From the NCBI RefSeq assembly GCF_000685015.1, contig NZ_BAYA01000031.1, forward strand, positions 38,625 through 102,624: a stretch of 64,000 nt of DNA, written 5' to 3'. Under the pieces are notes generated by a model that searched no databases, had not been told where the DNA came from, and was given only the letters and a program-made list of their open reading frames with translations. Source of the stretch: Paraburkholderia bannensis NBRC 103871 (GTDB lineage Bacteria > Pseudomonadota > Gammaproteobacteria > Burkholderiales > Burkholderiaceae). Of this stretch, positions 44,277 to 52,946 are shown in pieces. The position numbers were made by a program, and so were the translations under genes. Within the stretch, counting starts at the first letter, position 1. Every line of letters starts with the position of its first letter.

Positions 44277-44573
44277 ATGTCCCGCCCTTTCCGCCACTGG
44301 CTGGCGCTGGCCTTCGGGCTCGCCCTCAGCCTCTCGGTTCTCGCCACCGGCGACGCCGCCGAACCCGCTCCGGCCTCCATGGTCGTGAGTCTCGTCGTCC
44401 AGCAAAGCTGCCTGGTCAGCGCCGCCGACGACAGCATTGCGCCCGCCGTGAGTTGCCTGCACGGCGAGCCCTACCTCGTTTCGCATGCCGATGCTTCGGC
44501 GCTGCGCATCACCTCGGCCGTCAATTTCGGCTCGCAACGCACCGCCAACGCGCTCTGGACGGTGACGTTCTAG
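44277..44573 (+). CDS. Small exported protein, unknown function
   Basis: The 98-residue protein begins with an excellent signal peptide (PFRHWLALAFGLALSLSVLA, cleavage near DAAEP). Its mature part is beta-rich, with two Cys (SCLVSAADDSIAPAVSCLHGE) that could form a disulfide. I do not recognise it. It ends 15 bases from the convergent short-chain dehydrogenase gene. The pattern (a beta-strand, Cys, about 15 residues, Cys) is slightly reminiscent of spore-coat-U domains, but is too short to assign. Confidence 0.6.
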   Translation: MSRPFRHWLALAFGLALSLSVLATGDAAEPAPASMVVSLVVQQSCLVSAADDSIAPAVSCLHGEPYLVSHADASALRITSAVNFGSQRTANALWTVTF

Positions 44574-44588
44574 CCGTCATTGCGTTGC

Positions 44589-45446
44589 TTACGCATCGAA
44601 GTCCGTCGAAGCCGACAAGTCCTTCCACGCATCCGTTTCCTGCGTGACGTAAGCGTTTTTCGCTGCGATCGCCGCGAGCGTGTCGGTGCCCAGCGGCAGG
44701 CGCAGCGGGGGATTCGCCGCATCGACCAGCGTAATCATGGCGGCCGCGAGCTTCTTCGGGTCGCCAGGCTGGTTGTGGTTGATCTGCACCGCACGGCGGC
44801 GCACCGCGCCCGAGGTCTCGTCGTAATCGTCGATCACGTTTTCGGCCACGACCAGCGACGACGCATCCAGAAAATCGGTGCGGAAATAGCCCGGCTCCAC
44901 CACGGTCGCGTGGATGCCCAGCGGCTTCAGTTCGGCATGGAGCGCCTCCGTGATGCCCTCGACGGCAAACTTCGTCGACGAGTACGCGCCAAATCCCGCC
45001 GCCGCCCGGTAACCGCCTACCGACGAAATATTGATCACGTGGCCCGAACGGTGCGCGCGCAGCGTCGGCAACACCGCGCGCGTGACGTTGAGCAGGCCGA
45101 ACACGTTCGTGTCGTACATCCGGCGCACATCCTTGTCGGCGGACTCCTCGATCGCACCCAGCAGGCCGAAGCCCGCGTTGTTCACCAGCACGTCGATGCG
45201 GCCGAACTTGTCGATCGCGGCCTGCACGGCGGCCTTCGCCTGGGCTTCGTCGGTCACGTCCAGCGCGACCGCCAGCAGTGCGGGCGAGTCACCAAGACGC
45301 TCGACGATGGCCTGGGCGTTGCGCCCAGCAGCCACGACCGCGTTGCCGTCGGCCAGCGCGGCTTCGGCGATCAATGCGCCAATGCCGCGCGATGCGCCCG
45401 TGATGAACCAGACGCGCTTGAAACCACCCTGTTGGACGTCAGCCAT
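44589..45446 (-). CDS. Short-chain dehydrogenase/reductase
   Basis: The 285-residue cytoplasmic NAD(P)-dependent oxidoreductase is of the classical SDR type. It has the cofactor motif TGASRGIG (about 16-23), NNAG, and the catalytic SxxxxxxxxxxYxxxK (SSVGGYRAAAGFGAYSSTKF). A region beyond residue 190 gives substrate specificity (PGYFRTDFLDASSL). ATG 45446 is preceded by TAGGAG. It diverges from a LysR gene 124 bases away, which probably regulates it. Substrate unknown. Confidence 0.9.
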   Translation of the reverse strand: MADVQQGGFKRVWFITGASRGIGALIAEAALADGNAVVAAGRNAQAIVERLGDSPALLAVALDVTDEAQAKAAVQAAIDKFGRIDVLVNNAGFGLLGAIEESADKDVRRMYDTNVFGLLNVTRAVLPTLRAHRSGHVINISSVGGYRAAAGFGAYSSTKFAVEGITEALHAELKPLGIHATVVEPGYFRTDFLDASSLVVAENVIDDYDETSGAVRRRAVQINHNQPGDPKKLAAAMITLVDAANPPLRLPLGTDTLAAIAAKNAYVTQETDAWKDLSASTDFDA

Positions 45447-45570
45447 GATGTTTCTCCTACGTGTGTGTGTGTTGAACTGATGCCAATAGTAGGCCTGGCG
45501 ATTGACATGAACTAGCCGTACATTACTGGAGTGATAATCAACTTTTTCTTGCGAATCTGGGGCCTGCAAC

Positions 45571-46539
45571 ATGAACGGAATCCGTGCGATCAACACCTTC
45601 GTGCGCGCCGCGATGCTTGGCAGCCTGCGCGGCGCGGCGGTCGACCAGGGTATCTCGCCGCAGGCCGCGAGCCAGGCGGTGATGCAACTGGAGAAGGAAC
45701 TGGGCGTGCGGCTCTTTCATCGCACCACCCGCAAGCTGAGCTTGACGGAGGAAGGGCAACGGCTATTGGAGAGCGTGCAGCCGGCGCTGACGATGCTGTC
45801 GTCCGCGCTCGACGACGCGCGGCGCTCAAAGGAAGAAGTGGGCGGCGTGTTGCGCGTGAGCGCCCCGCGCGCATTCGGGCTGCCGGTGCTGTGGCCGTAT
45901 TTCGAGGAATTCCAGCAGCGCTACCCAGACGTGCAGCTTGAAGTGCAATTCGACGATCAGTTCACGGATCTGGTGGCCGATCGCGCCGATGTGGGCTTTC
46001 GAGGCGGCCCGCCGCCTGCGGGCGGCGCAATCGCACGGCGGCTGGTGCCGATCCAGTTGATCGTCTGTGCGTCGCCCGATTACATCGAGCGCAACGGCGC
46101 ACCACGCACCATCGACGAACTGGCGCAACATCGTTGCACGGGCTATCGGCGCGCGAATACGGGGAAGCTTGCGCAGTGGCAGTTCCGTGTCGGCGATGAA
46201 ATCGTTTATCGCGACCTGCCCGCCGTCGTGTGCGTCAACGATACGGAGCTGGAAACGCAAGCGGTGCTATCGGGCCTTGGCATCGGGCAACTGGGCAGCT
46301 TCAATGCGACGCGCCATATTCGAAGCGGGCGACTCGTGCCGCTATTGACGCAGCACGTCACCGAATACGGGACGATCTACATTTATTACCGGCACCGGAC
46401 TGAACAGCCGCTGCGCGTGCGTACTTTCATCGACTTCATGGTCGAACGCATGGCGGACAACCGCAATTTTTTTCTAGACGAATCCGAGCTTCGCGCCATG
46501 CAGCCGCCAATCCGGCAACGCTCAGCGAAGAAACCTTGA
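45571..46539 (+). CDS. LysR-family transcriptional regulator
   Basis: The 322-residue regulator has a DNA-binding domain (NGIRAINTFVRAAMLGSLRGAAVDQGISPQAASQAVMQLEKELGVRLFHRTTRKLSLTEEGQRLLE) and an effector domain (about 90-295; GGVLRVSAPRAFGLPVLWPYFEEF). The start of the helix-turn-helix resembles DsdC/PecT-type and other activators paired with dehydrogenase genes. The divergent neighbour is the SDR gene, the likely target. No effector can be named. Confidence 0.9.
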   Translation: MNGIRAINTFVRAAMLGSLRGAAVDQGISPQAASQAVMQLEKELGVRLFHRTTRKLSLTEEGQRLLESVQPALTMLSSALDDARRSKEEVGGVLRVSAPRAFGLPVLWPYFEEFQQRYPDVQLEVQFDDQFTDLVADRADVGFRGGPPPAGGAIARRLVPIQLIVCASPDYIERNGAPRTIDELAQHRCTGYRRANTGKLAQWQFRVGDEIVYRDLPAVVCVNDTELETQAVLSGLGIGQLGSFNATRHIRSGRLVPLLTQHVTEYGTIYIYYRHRTEQPLRVRTFIDFMVERMADNRNFFLDESELRAMQPPIRQRSAKKP

Positions 46540-46590
46540 TCGTTGTGCACTCAACAAACGCTACAACGAATGCGACCGCTGCAAATAATT

Positions 46591-46632
46591 CAGGCGCCGC
46601 TCGCGCATCCAGCGTACGCGAACCGGCGCCTG
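46591..46632. repeat. Long inverted repeat between convergent genes
   Basis: CAGGCGCCG and CGGCGCCTG are perfect nine-base arms around a 24-base loop that has a further CGCG/CGCG pairing. It lies between the LysR stop and the stop of the small exported gene on the other strand and could serve both as terminator, though T-runs are short. Confidence 0.5.
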
Positions 46633-46665
46633 CGTTACCCGTTTTATCGTGCAATCTAACCGCGC

Positions 46666-46965
46666 TTATTGCCCGACCGGCGACGTCACCGACGGCCTGG
46701 CCAGCGTGTTGTTGACGCCGTAGGCATTGGTCGGCGCGGTTGCGGCTGCATTCGCGCCATTCGCTGTGTTCGGATTCATCGCGCCCGCGCTCATGCCGCT
46801 TTCCGAATTTGCAGCGGCAGGCGTGCCATAGCCGCTATTGGTGTCCGTTGCGGCCACAGGCGACTTTACGGACGGCGTCGCGAGCGTGTTGTTCTGCGCG
46901 AACGCGCCACCCGACAGCGTCAATGCGGCCACGGCCGCAATCAGGGTGCTGGTTGCCTTGATCAT
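46666..46965 (-). CDS. Small exported protein with NNTLAxPSVxSPV repeats
   Basis: The 99-residue protein has a Sec signal (IKATSTLIAAVAALTLSGGAFAQ) and a low-complexity mature part. The unit NNTLATPSVKSPV occurs after the signal and returns as NNTLARPSVTSPV at the end; TNSGYG is in between. It starts behind a strong AAGGAGGAG site and is preceded by the pilus genes on the same strand, 172 bases away. It shares TNSGYG with the protein at 6416-6694. Function unknown; a periplasmic or surface role is inferred from the signal only. Confidence 0.7.
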   Translation of the reverse strand: MIKATSTLIAAVAALTLSGGAFAQNNTLATPSVKSPVAATDTNSGYGTPAAANSESGMSAGAMNPNTANGANAAATAPTNAYGVNNTLARPSVTSPVGQ

Positions 46966-47137
46966 GATGTGCTCCTCCTTTTTAAATGGAATCTGGATCT
47001 AAACGATCCTTTCATATTTCTACGTGGCGATGCATTACCCGCCAGTCCATATCAAGTTTAGAAAGCCCATCGTGAATAATTAAGCGCATTCTGCGCAATG
47101 GTAAGTTTCCATTTTTGATGCGCAAGATGAGGGCGAC

Positions 47138-48103
47138 TCAGAAATAAATTGTCGCGGTAATGGTGTCGCTGTAATTGCCGGGCGCGGGCGTGGTCTGTAC
47201 AGGCACGCGGCCATAGACCGTGAAAACCTGCTGCAATCCCGTGCCGGTGTTGGCCTGCGTGGCCGTGCTGCCAGTGCCGTCGCCCCATGCGCTGGTGTAC
47301 CCGGAATCGAGGTAAAGCTGATAGTTCACGCTGCCGCCCCCGCCGGAGCGCTGCATCGCGCGCGCGGCCACGTTGCCGCTTGCGCCGCCGTTAAGGGCAA
47401 TCTTGAAGGCGTCGCCATTCGTGCAGACCGTGGTAATCGTCCCCGTTGCATTGAGCGCCGAACTCAACACGCCAGCCGATCCAAAAGCCACGTTGGTCGC
47501 AGTGATATTGCAGTTGTTGACGACCGTTGCGTTCACCGTGAACGGGAATGTCCCGCCGCTGGGAAGCGTTCCACACGTAGGCGCGATCAGCAGATAAAAG
47601 CCGTAATTGATCGACGTGGTATTGCCGCCAAAACTCTGCGAATAAACGGTGCTCGCGTTATTCACGGTCGGCACCGTGGTCTGCGAGGCGCTCACCTGCC
47701 CGTAGACCGTCACGCTGGTGGTGAGCGTCGTGCCGCTCGGCTTGGTCATCGTGAGCGAGATGGGTGTCGAGCCCGAATAGGTCGAGCCCCAGGCCTGCGT
47801 GTGCCCGCTGTCGCGAAAGAGGTCATAGCTCAGCGAATTAGTGCCGTTGGTGAGCGAGCGTGGACTCGTGCCGCCGAGGTTGAGGCACACGAGCACATCG
47901 GGTGTCAGCGACACGGCGGGCCATGTGCAGGTCACGCTGATCGTCGTCGTGGTTGTGAACGTGGTGTTCGCGATCGGGCTCACCGAGCCGAACACCACCG
48001 GCGTCACGACCGCCTGGCAGCTCTGCGCGTGCGCGCCGCGCGCCGAAAACAGCAGCACGAGCGTGACGCCGAGCATCCATAACGCGCGCACGATCGCTTT
48101 CAA
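47138..48103 (-). CDS. Spore-coat-U (SCPU) domain protein, two-domain tip-type pilus subunit
   Basis: The 321-residue exported protein has a signal peptide (KAIVRALWMLGVTLVLLFSARGAHA) and two SCPU domains (about 30-175 and 185-320). The Thr-rich strands include SCQAVVTPVVFGSVSPIANTTFTTTTTISVTCTW and NCNITATNVAFGSAGVLSSALNATGTITTVCTNGDAF. Each ends in a beta-strand with a Tyr/Phe. The start is TTG 48103, overlapping the usher stop in TTGA; only that start gives a basic n-region, so ATG 48076 is less likely. As the last gene with two domains it is the probable tip subunit, like CsuE. Confidence 0.85.
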   Translation of the reverse strand: MKAIVRALWMLGVTLVLLFSARGAHAQSCQAVVTPVVFGSVSPIANTTFTTTTTISVTCTWPAVSLTPDVLVCLNLGGTSPRSLTNGTNSLSYDLFRDSGHTQAWGSTYSGSTPISLTMTKPSGTTLTTSVTVYGQVSASQTTVPTVNNASTVYSQSFGGNTTSINYGFYLLIAPTCGTLPSGGTFPFTVNATVVNNCNITATNVAFGSAGVLSSALNATGTITTVCTNGDAFKIALNGGASGNVAARAMQRSGGGGSVNYQLYLDSGYTSAWGDGTGSTATQANTGTGLQQVFTVYGRVPVQTTPAPGNYSDTITATIYF

Positions 48104-50493
48104 GGCTGCGCTCCCTGGCTTTGCTGCCCTTGCTTGGCGCCCTGCAAGCGGCACACCAGCGGCCCGATGGTCTGCAAGGTATTGTCCTTGTCCTCGTGCC
48201 ACGAAAAAACCAGTTCGCAGTGCTTGTCACCTGACTCGATCTGCAGGTGGTTCTCCGGCGCGAGTCCATCGACAAACGTCAGCCCGTCATAGCCGACGAT
48301 CGTGTCGTGTCCGCTTTCCACGTGATGCACGCGCGCGCCGGCAGCCAGCGGCTGCCCATCGGCGTCGCGCACGATGATCGAGGCCGCGTGATAGCGCGTC
48401 ACGCCGAAGTGCGCGAGCACGCCGGACTGGGCCTGCGGCACCATGTCCATCGACGTATCGGCGATGCGTGCATCGGCGGGCAGGTGCATCGCGTCGATCG
48501 CCACCTGGTTGTGCTGGTACGCGTTGAGATCGGGAATCAGCAGATGGCCGCCGCCATCGGTCACGCCGATCACGCGGTTTTCGTGCAGCACCGGAATGCC
48601 CTTGACGCCGTCGGTGGAGACCAGCGCGAAGCCGTCGTCGATGCGCCGTGCGGGCTGCACCGTGCCGTCCATCAGCACGACCGCGCCGGTCAGGTCGAGC
48701 GAGCCGATGGTCTGCCCGGCCACCGATTGCACCGATGCCGTAGCCTCGCCGTAGCGGCCCAGGTATTGCAACTGGCCCTGGCGCGACGGCGTCGAGCCGG
48801 TGCCGCCCGACTGCACGCCCCAACCCCAGCCGCCCGAATAATCGGGCGGGCGCAAGGCGTTGACGTTCCATGTCGACGCGCCGTCCTGGCGGCCCACCGT
48901 TGCATTGATCGACGCATTGCCGCCCAGCCCGATGCTTGCCGACAGCAGCACGCCGCGCGAATTGTGCTGGCGAAAATCCTGGTACGCGCTCAGGTTCAGC
49001 GACACCAGGTTGCCGAAGTTGAACGTCCACGCCACCGAGCCGATCTGCGACACCGGCGCAGAGGGAATCTTGTAGCCGATATAACTCAGCGAAAAGGTCT
49101 GGTTGCGCAGGAACGGTATCGCCAGCGTGACGCGATCGGTGATATCCGGCACCGGCGAGCCGTCGCGCGCCGCCAGGTCGCCGTAATTGCCGTACGCGCG
49201 GATCGTCTGCGCATCCACCGAAAAACGTTGCGACACATATTGATAGCCGATGCTCAACTGCGCGCCGTTGAGCTTGCCGCCGCTGCCCGACACCGATCCG
49301 TTGATCACGCCCGCCGTTCCCAGCCCGAACAGCACGCCGCCACCTGCGTTGACGAGCCCGCCCGTCGCTTCGCCATGCGCTTCGAGCGTGAAATGGTCGT
49401 TCACGCCATGCCGCCACGATGCGCTGACCGCGGGCCGCGTATCGTAGTCGAATGAATCGAGCCCGTAATTGCGGCGCAAAAAGCCCGCTTCGAACGAATA
49501 GCTCGACAGGCCCGGCGCCATCAAGCGCGTATCGACATACAGCGGCACCGAAGCTGAAATCGTGCGGCCCAGCGCATCGTGCGTGATGACAGTCGCCTGT
49601 CCCGCGCCGGTAATGCCCGGCACGTCATTGATGATGAACGGGCCGCTCGGCACGTTGCCCGAATACTGGCGAATGCTATTGATGTAGAGATCGACCGAGC
49701 TGGGCACCACCGCGCTGCCCGGCAACGCGGGCACCGGGAACGTCACCAGATCGGGGCGCAGCGCGAAGTTGCTGCGGTACTGCAAGCCGCCCAGGCGGAT
49801 CGAGCGCGTCCACGCCAGCGAGGAAGTAATCGTGTCGCCGATCTGCGTGGTGCTCAGGTTCGACGGATTCGACATGCTCCACGAACTGTCGTAGCGCACG
49901 TACTCATTGCGCTCGTGGTACAGGTACGCCACCCCGGTATTGCTTAGCACTCCCTTTGGATCGAAGTAGCGTTCCTCGCTCCACAACGCGAATTCCGAGG
50001 CCGATCCGCCCTGCGCGAAGGCATCGTAATTGAACACGAGGCCGCGCGCCGAGGTCGCCGGGGGCACCGCCGTCACCGCGCGCGTATCGAACGCAAACGG
50101 CTTGCGGATCGCGTCCGGCACCTGCAGCTCCAGGGTCTGGTGCTGCGCGTCGTAGCGGTAATGGAGGCCCGGCAGCGTATCGAGATCGACGCTCGCGTCA
50201 TCGGCTATGCCGAGCTTCGCCGTCGCCACGCCCACTTGCGAGAGGTCTTCGCCAGTCCCGAAGAGGTGGCCGCCCAACTGGCGGAAGTGCACGATCTGGG
50301 CAGTACGCTGGCCGTTCACATCGACTTCGAGATACAGGTCACGCGTATCCATCGCGCCCGCGTTGATCAACTGCCCTTGCGCATGCGCCCCGGCGGCGAT
50401 GAACGACAGCAGCGCCGCCGCCGATATCACGCGCCTCACGCACCGCATGCGCCTCGCCCGGCCACGTCGCACAGCGCTCCGAGTTCGTTTCAT
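48100..50493 (-). CDS. Outer-membrane fimbrial usher (CsuD-type)
   Basis: The 797-residue usher is a beta-barrel assembly platform for chaperone-usher pili. It has a signal peptide (RRVISAAALLSFIAAGAHAQ), an N-terminal chaperone-binding region, the pore with a plug (VPSSVDLYINSIRQYSGNVPSGPFIINDVPGITGAGQATVITHDALGR) and C-terminal domains (GVLAHFGVTRYHAASIIVRDADGQPLAAGARV, GYDGLTFVDGLAPENHLQIE). It is of the gamma4/archaic type that goes with SCPU subunits. The start could instead be an ATG at 50448. It follows the chaperone by 115 bases. Confidence 0.9.
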   Translation of the reverse strand: MKRTRSAVRRGRARRMRCVRRVISAAALLSFIAAGAHAQGQLINAGAMDTRDLYLEVDVNGQRTAQIVHFRQLGGHLFGTGEDLSQVGVATAKLGIADDASVDLDTLPGLHYRYDAQHQTLELQVPDAIRKPFAFDTRAVTAVPPATSARGLVFNYDAFAQGGSASEFALWSEERYFDPKGVLSNTGVAYLYHERNEYVRYDSSWSMSNPSNLSTTQIGDTITSSLAWTRSIRLGGLQYRSNFALRPDLVTFPVPALPGSAVVPSSVDLYINSIRQYSGNVPSGPFIINDVPGITGAGQATVITHDALGRTISASVPLYVDTRLMAPGLSSYSFEAGFLRRNYGLDSFDYDTRPAVSASWRHGVNDHFTLEAHGEATGGLVNAGGGVLFGLGTAGVINGSVSGSGGKLNGAQLSIGYQYVSQRFSVDAQTIRAYGNYGDLAARDGSPVPDITDRVTLAIPFLRNQTFSLSYIGYKIPSAPVSQIGSVAWTFNFGNLVSLNLSAYQDFRQHNSRGVLLSASIGLGGNASINATVGRQDGASTWNVNALRPPDYSGGWGWGVQSGGTGSTPSRQGQLQYLGRYGEATASVQSVAGQTIGSLDLTGAVVLMDGTVQPARRIDDGFALVSTDGVKGIPVLHENRVIGVTDGGGHLLIPDLNAYQHNQVAIDAMHLPADARIADTSMDMVPQAQSGVLAHFGVTRYHAASIIVRDADGQPLAAGARVHHVESGHDTIVGYDGLTFVDGLAPENHLQIESGDKHCELVFSWHEDKDNTLQTIGPLVCRLQGAKQGQQSQGAQP

Positions 50494-50608
50494 TCTTCGT
50501 CGTTCGTTTCATGCTGTCCTCCGGCGCGCGCCGCGTTCATGACGCTTGCGCCGACGAGTCACCGCGCCTGGGTTTCGCGATCCAGTCTCGCGTTTCAGCC
50601 TCGCGCTC

Positions 50609-51400
50609 TCAGCCTCCCTGCCCGACCGACACCGTGTCCTCCAGCGGCTGTGTGTTGACCGTCGCCCGCACCTTGAGCTGGCCGCTGAACTTCGCATCGG
50701 CGGGCACCGGCACGCTCCACTGGCGGCTCTGCCGCGCAAGCGCATAGCCAAGCAGCCCCTGCGTCACGTCCCAGCGATGGCCCGCGTCGTCGAACAACGA
50801 CACCGCAGCGATCTGCGCGCGCTTCGTGCCGGAGTTGTCGGCGCGCAGCGCATAGCCTTGCGGCCCATGCACGAGACGCCACGCGAGCACTGGCCGCGCC
50901 ACGCCCGCGCCTGGCGCATCGACGAACACCGGCACCGAATAGCGCAGCCGGATCGTCACGCCCTCGGCGCCCGGCGTGCCCGGCGCGGGCAGCTCGTCGA
51001 TCAGGATGCGATAGCTCTGCTCGGCCACTGCCGCCGCACTCGCGCCCTGAGGCGGCGACGCGCCCGGCGCATTCGCGCGCACGAGCCGCACGAGCTGGTC
51101 GCTGTGCGGCGCGATCTCGATGAGCGGCGGACTCGCGATCACGTCGCCCGTGGGCGTGAGCACGTCCTCGCCTAGCGCCTCGTTCCACTGGAACACGCGC
51201 ACCTGGCCATAGAGCGGCGTCTCGCCGGGATTGCGCAGCGTGAGGCCGGTCGCGACTTCGGCGGCGGAAAACTCGATCGTGACCGGCGATATCTGCAGCG
51301 TCGCGGCGGCGGCATCGTCAACGGCGAGCGGCCACAGCAAAGCCGCCGCGGCGGCCCATGCTGCCCCCGGCGCGGCGCGTGCCGCAAGACCGCGCTTCAA
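50609..51400 (-). CDS. Periplasmic pilus chaperone (CsuC-type)
   Basis: The 263-residue chaperone has an exported N-terminus (RGLAARAAPGAAWAAAAALLWPLA) and two immunoglobulin-like domains: the first opens LQISPVTIEFSAAEVATGLTLRNPGETPLYGQVRVFQWNEALGEDVLTPTGDVIASPPLIEI, and the second follows YSVPVFVDAPGAGVARPVLAWRLV. The start is TTG 51400, overlapping the subunit stop as TTGA, the same arrangement as at 48103. It stabilises subunits before handing them to the usher. Confidence 0.88.
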   Translation of the reverse strand: MKRGLAARAAPGAAWAAAAALLWPLAVDDAAAATLQISPVTIEFSAAEVATGLTLRNPGETPLYGQVRVFQWNEALGEDVLTPTGDVIASPPLIEIAPHSDQLVRLVRANAPGASPPQGASAAAVAEQSYRILIDELPAPGTPGAEGVTIRLRYSVPVFVDAPGAGVARPVLAWRLVHGPQGYALRADNSGTKRAQIAAVSLFDDAGHRWDVTQGLLGYALARQSRQWSVPVPADAKFSGQLKVRATVNTQPLEDTVSVGQGG

Positions 51401-51933
51401 AAGTAGACCGTCGCAGTGACCGTCGTCTGGTAGGTATCCGGCTTGGGCGTCGCTTGTGCCGGCACCTGGCCATAGACCGTGAGCGTCTGCGCCGAACCGG
51501 AGCCCGTGCCGGCCACCGTATTGGTGCCCTGGGTATTGCCCCAGATCGTCGTGCGGCCCGAATCCTGGTAGAGCTGGAAGCCGACGGTCGTGGTGGTGTT
51601 GCCGGTGGCCGTGCCCGCCATCAGGCGGCTGGTGACCGACGACCCAGTGACGTTGCCGCCGTCGAGCCCCACGTTATATGGCGTGGTGTTCGTGCAGGTG
51701 ACGCTGAGCGTGGTCTGCTGGTTGATGGCCGTGCCCAGCACGCCATTCGTCCCGAAAGCCAGCGGATTCGCGGTGATCGCGCAATTCGCCTGGAGCGTGA
51801 GCGTGACATTGAAGGTCGCGGTGGCGGTACCGTTCGAGTACACCGCCGCTTCTGCCTGCGGAACGAGCGGGCCAACCGGCATGAACGCGATCTGTACGGC
51901 AACGGCGGCAGCTATGAGGTGGTTTCGTTTCAT
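51397..51933 (-). CDS. Spore-coat-U (SCPU) major pilus subunit (CsuA/B-type)
   Basis: The 178-residue exported subunit has a signal peptide (KRNHLIAAAVAVQIAFMPVGPLVPQAEA) and one SCPU domain with the pattern NVTLTLQANCAITANPLAFGTNGVLGTAINQQTTLSVTCTNTTPYNVGLDGG. The terminal strand TYQTTVTATVYF complements the next subunit. ATG 51933 is chosen over the long frame. It is first in the four-gene operon (subunit, chaperone, usher, two-domain tip); such pili bind surfaces in biofilms of Acinetobacter, an inference here. Confidence 0.88.
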   Translation of the reverse strand: MKRNHLIAAAVAVQIAFMPVGPLVPQAEAAVYSNGTATATFNVTLTLQANCAITANPLAFGTNGVLGTAINQQTTLSVTCTNTTPYNVGLDGGNVTGSSVTSRLMAGTATGNTTTTVGFQLYQDSGRTTIWGNTQGTNTVAGTGSGSAQTLTVYGQVPAQATPKPDTYQTTVTATVYF

Positions 51934-52349
51934 CGACCTTGCTCCTGCATACGGATTCACTCTCGCGAACGGCTGCAAAAAACGGGGAAGAGAACGCAAT
52001 CAATTCATCAAATGAATCGACACTTTATTTATACGAACAATGTCACATTACGTTTAGGCCAATTACATCTTGTTACAGATAACCAATCCACCCTGAATAA
52101 CTCCAGCAATCTATTCCGCGCGCGATGCATGGGAGATATTTAAAGGCATTTTTTACCCGCTATTCAAGCGCAAGGTTTCATGCCTTCGTGGAAGGCATAT
52201 TTTGCTGACCTGATGGACGGTGCACGGCCCTTTCCGGGCAAGCCGCTCCTCTAAATGCGATTTGAATAATCGTCGAACCGCATTTAAATGGCGTGCATGA
52301 CAGTATAGAAAGCGGGCGTTAAGTTGCGGCTGATTCGGCGTGGATCCGC
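51934..52349. other. AT-rich intergenic region upstream of the pilus operon
   Basis: These 416 bases hold no supportable gene. Positions 52000-52200 are markedly AT-rich (for example TATACGAACAATGTCACATTACG) against a very GC-rich background, which marks the pilus promoter region and suggests possible silencing by a nucleoid protein. An inverted repeat TAAATGCG / CGCATTTA lies at 52252-52286. Confidence 0.5.
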
Positions 52350-52946
52350 TTACTTCGCGACGACACCCAATTGCTGCAGAAACGTCAGGTTATCTTCCAG
52401 ATGCCAGTTATCGGTAATCTGGCCATCGCGAATGCGATAGATATCGGTGGCGATGAAATCCACTGCCTGGCCCTTGCCCTGCACGCCATTAAACGTGCCA
52501 GTGAAATGCCCCGTGAAGTGCAGATGCGTGATTACACGATCGCCGGTGACGATCATCTGCTCGACATCGGCGTGAACGTCGGGCACGGCGGCGTGAAAGC
52601 CCTTCGACGCGGCCAGCGGCCCAGCCATGCCTTGCGCACGGCCAGCGGGCAACGTGCGATCCGTGAAGTCCGGCGCGAGCGCGGCGCGCGCCTGGGCCTC
52701 GTTGCCTGTGCTCCAGAACGTGTCGTAAAGGCGCGCCGCGCGGATCTGCTGCTGAACTTGTTGCGCGGGCAAGCTTTTATCGACGATCAGTTCGCGCGGT
52801 TGGACGAGGCTGGCGTCGACAACAGCGGCAGCGGTGGCAGCGGTGGCAGCGGTGGCTTCGGCGGCGCTAGCGGGCAGCGCCGCGGCGAACGTGGTGCCCA
52901 GGGCGAGCGTCAGGGCGGCGGCGGAAAGGACGGTTTGCGTGTTCAT
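52350..52946 (-). CDS. Exported SnoaL-like polyketide-cyclase/NTF2-fold protein
   Basis: The 198-residue protein has a signal peptide (QTVLSAAALTLALGTTFAAALPASAAE) and an Ala/Thr spacer encoded in part by three perfect 9-base repeats (52828-52854). The mature domain matches the SnoaL-type cone fold: RLYDTFWSTGNEAQARAALAPDFTDRTLP, a hydrophobic middle with HFTGTFNGVQGKGQAVDFIATDIYRIRDGQITDNWHLEDNLTFLQQLG. The domain sometimes acts as an isomerase or simply a scaffold, and its catalytic residues cannot be confirmed. It diverges from the chemotaxis receptor gene. Confidence 0.85.
   Translation of the reverse strand: MNTQTVLSAAALTLALGTTFAAALPASAAEATAATAATAAAVVDASLVQPRELIVDKSLPAQQVQQQIRAARLYDTFWSTGNEAQARAALAPDFTDRTLPAGRAQGMAGPLAASKGFHAAVPDVHADVEQMIVTGDRVITHLHFTGHFTGTFNGVQGKGQAVDFIATDIYRIRDGQITDNWHLEDNLTFLQQLGVVAK
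52828..52854. repeat. Three perfect 9-base tandem repeats
   Basis: The unit GCAGCGGTG occurs three times in a row within the SnoaL-like gene and adds TAA-type residues to the linker after the signal peptide. Nine bases keep the frame, so copy number could vary without harm. Confidence 0.75.
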
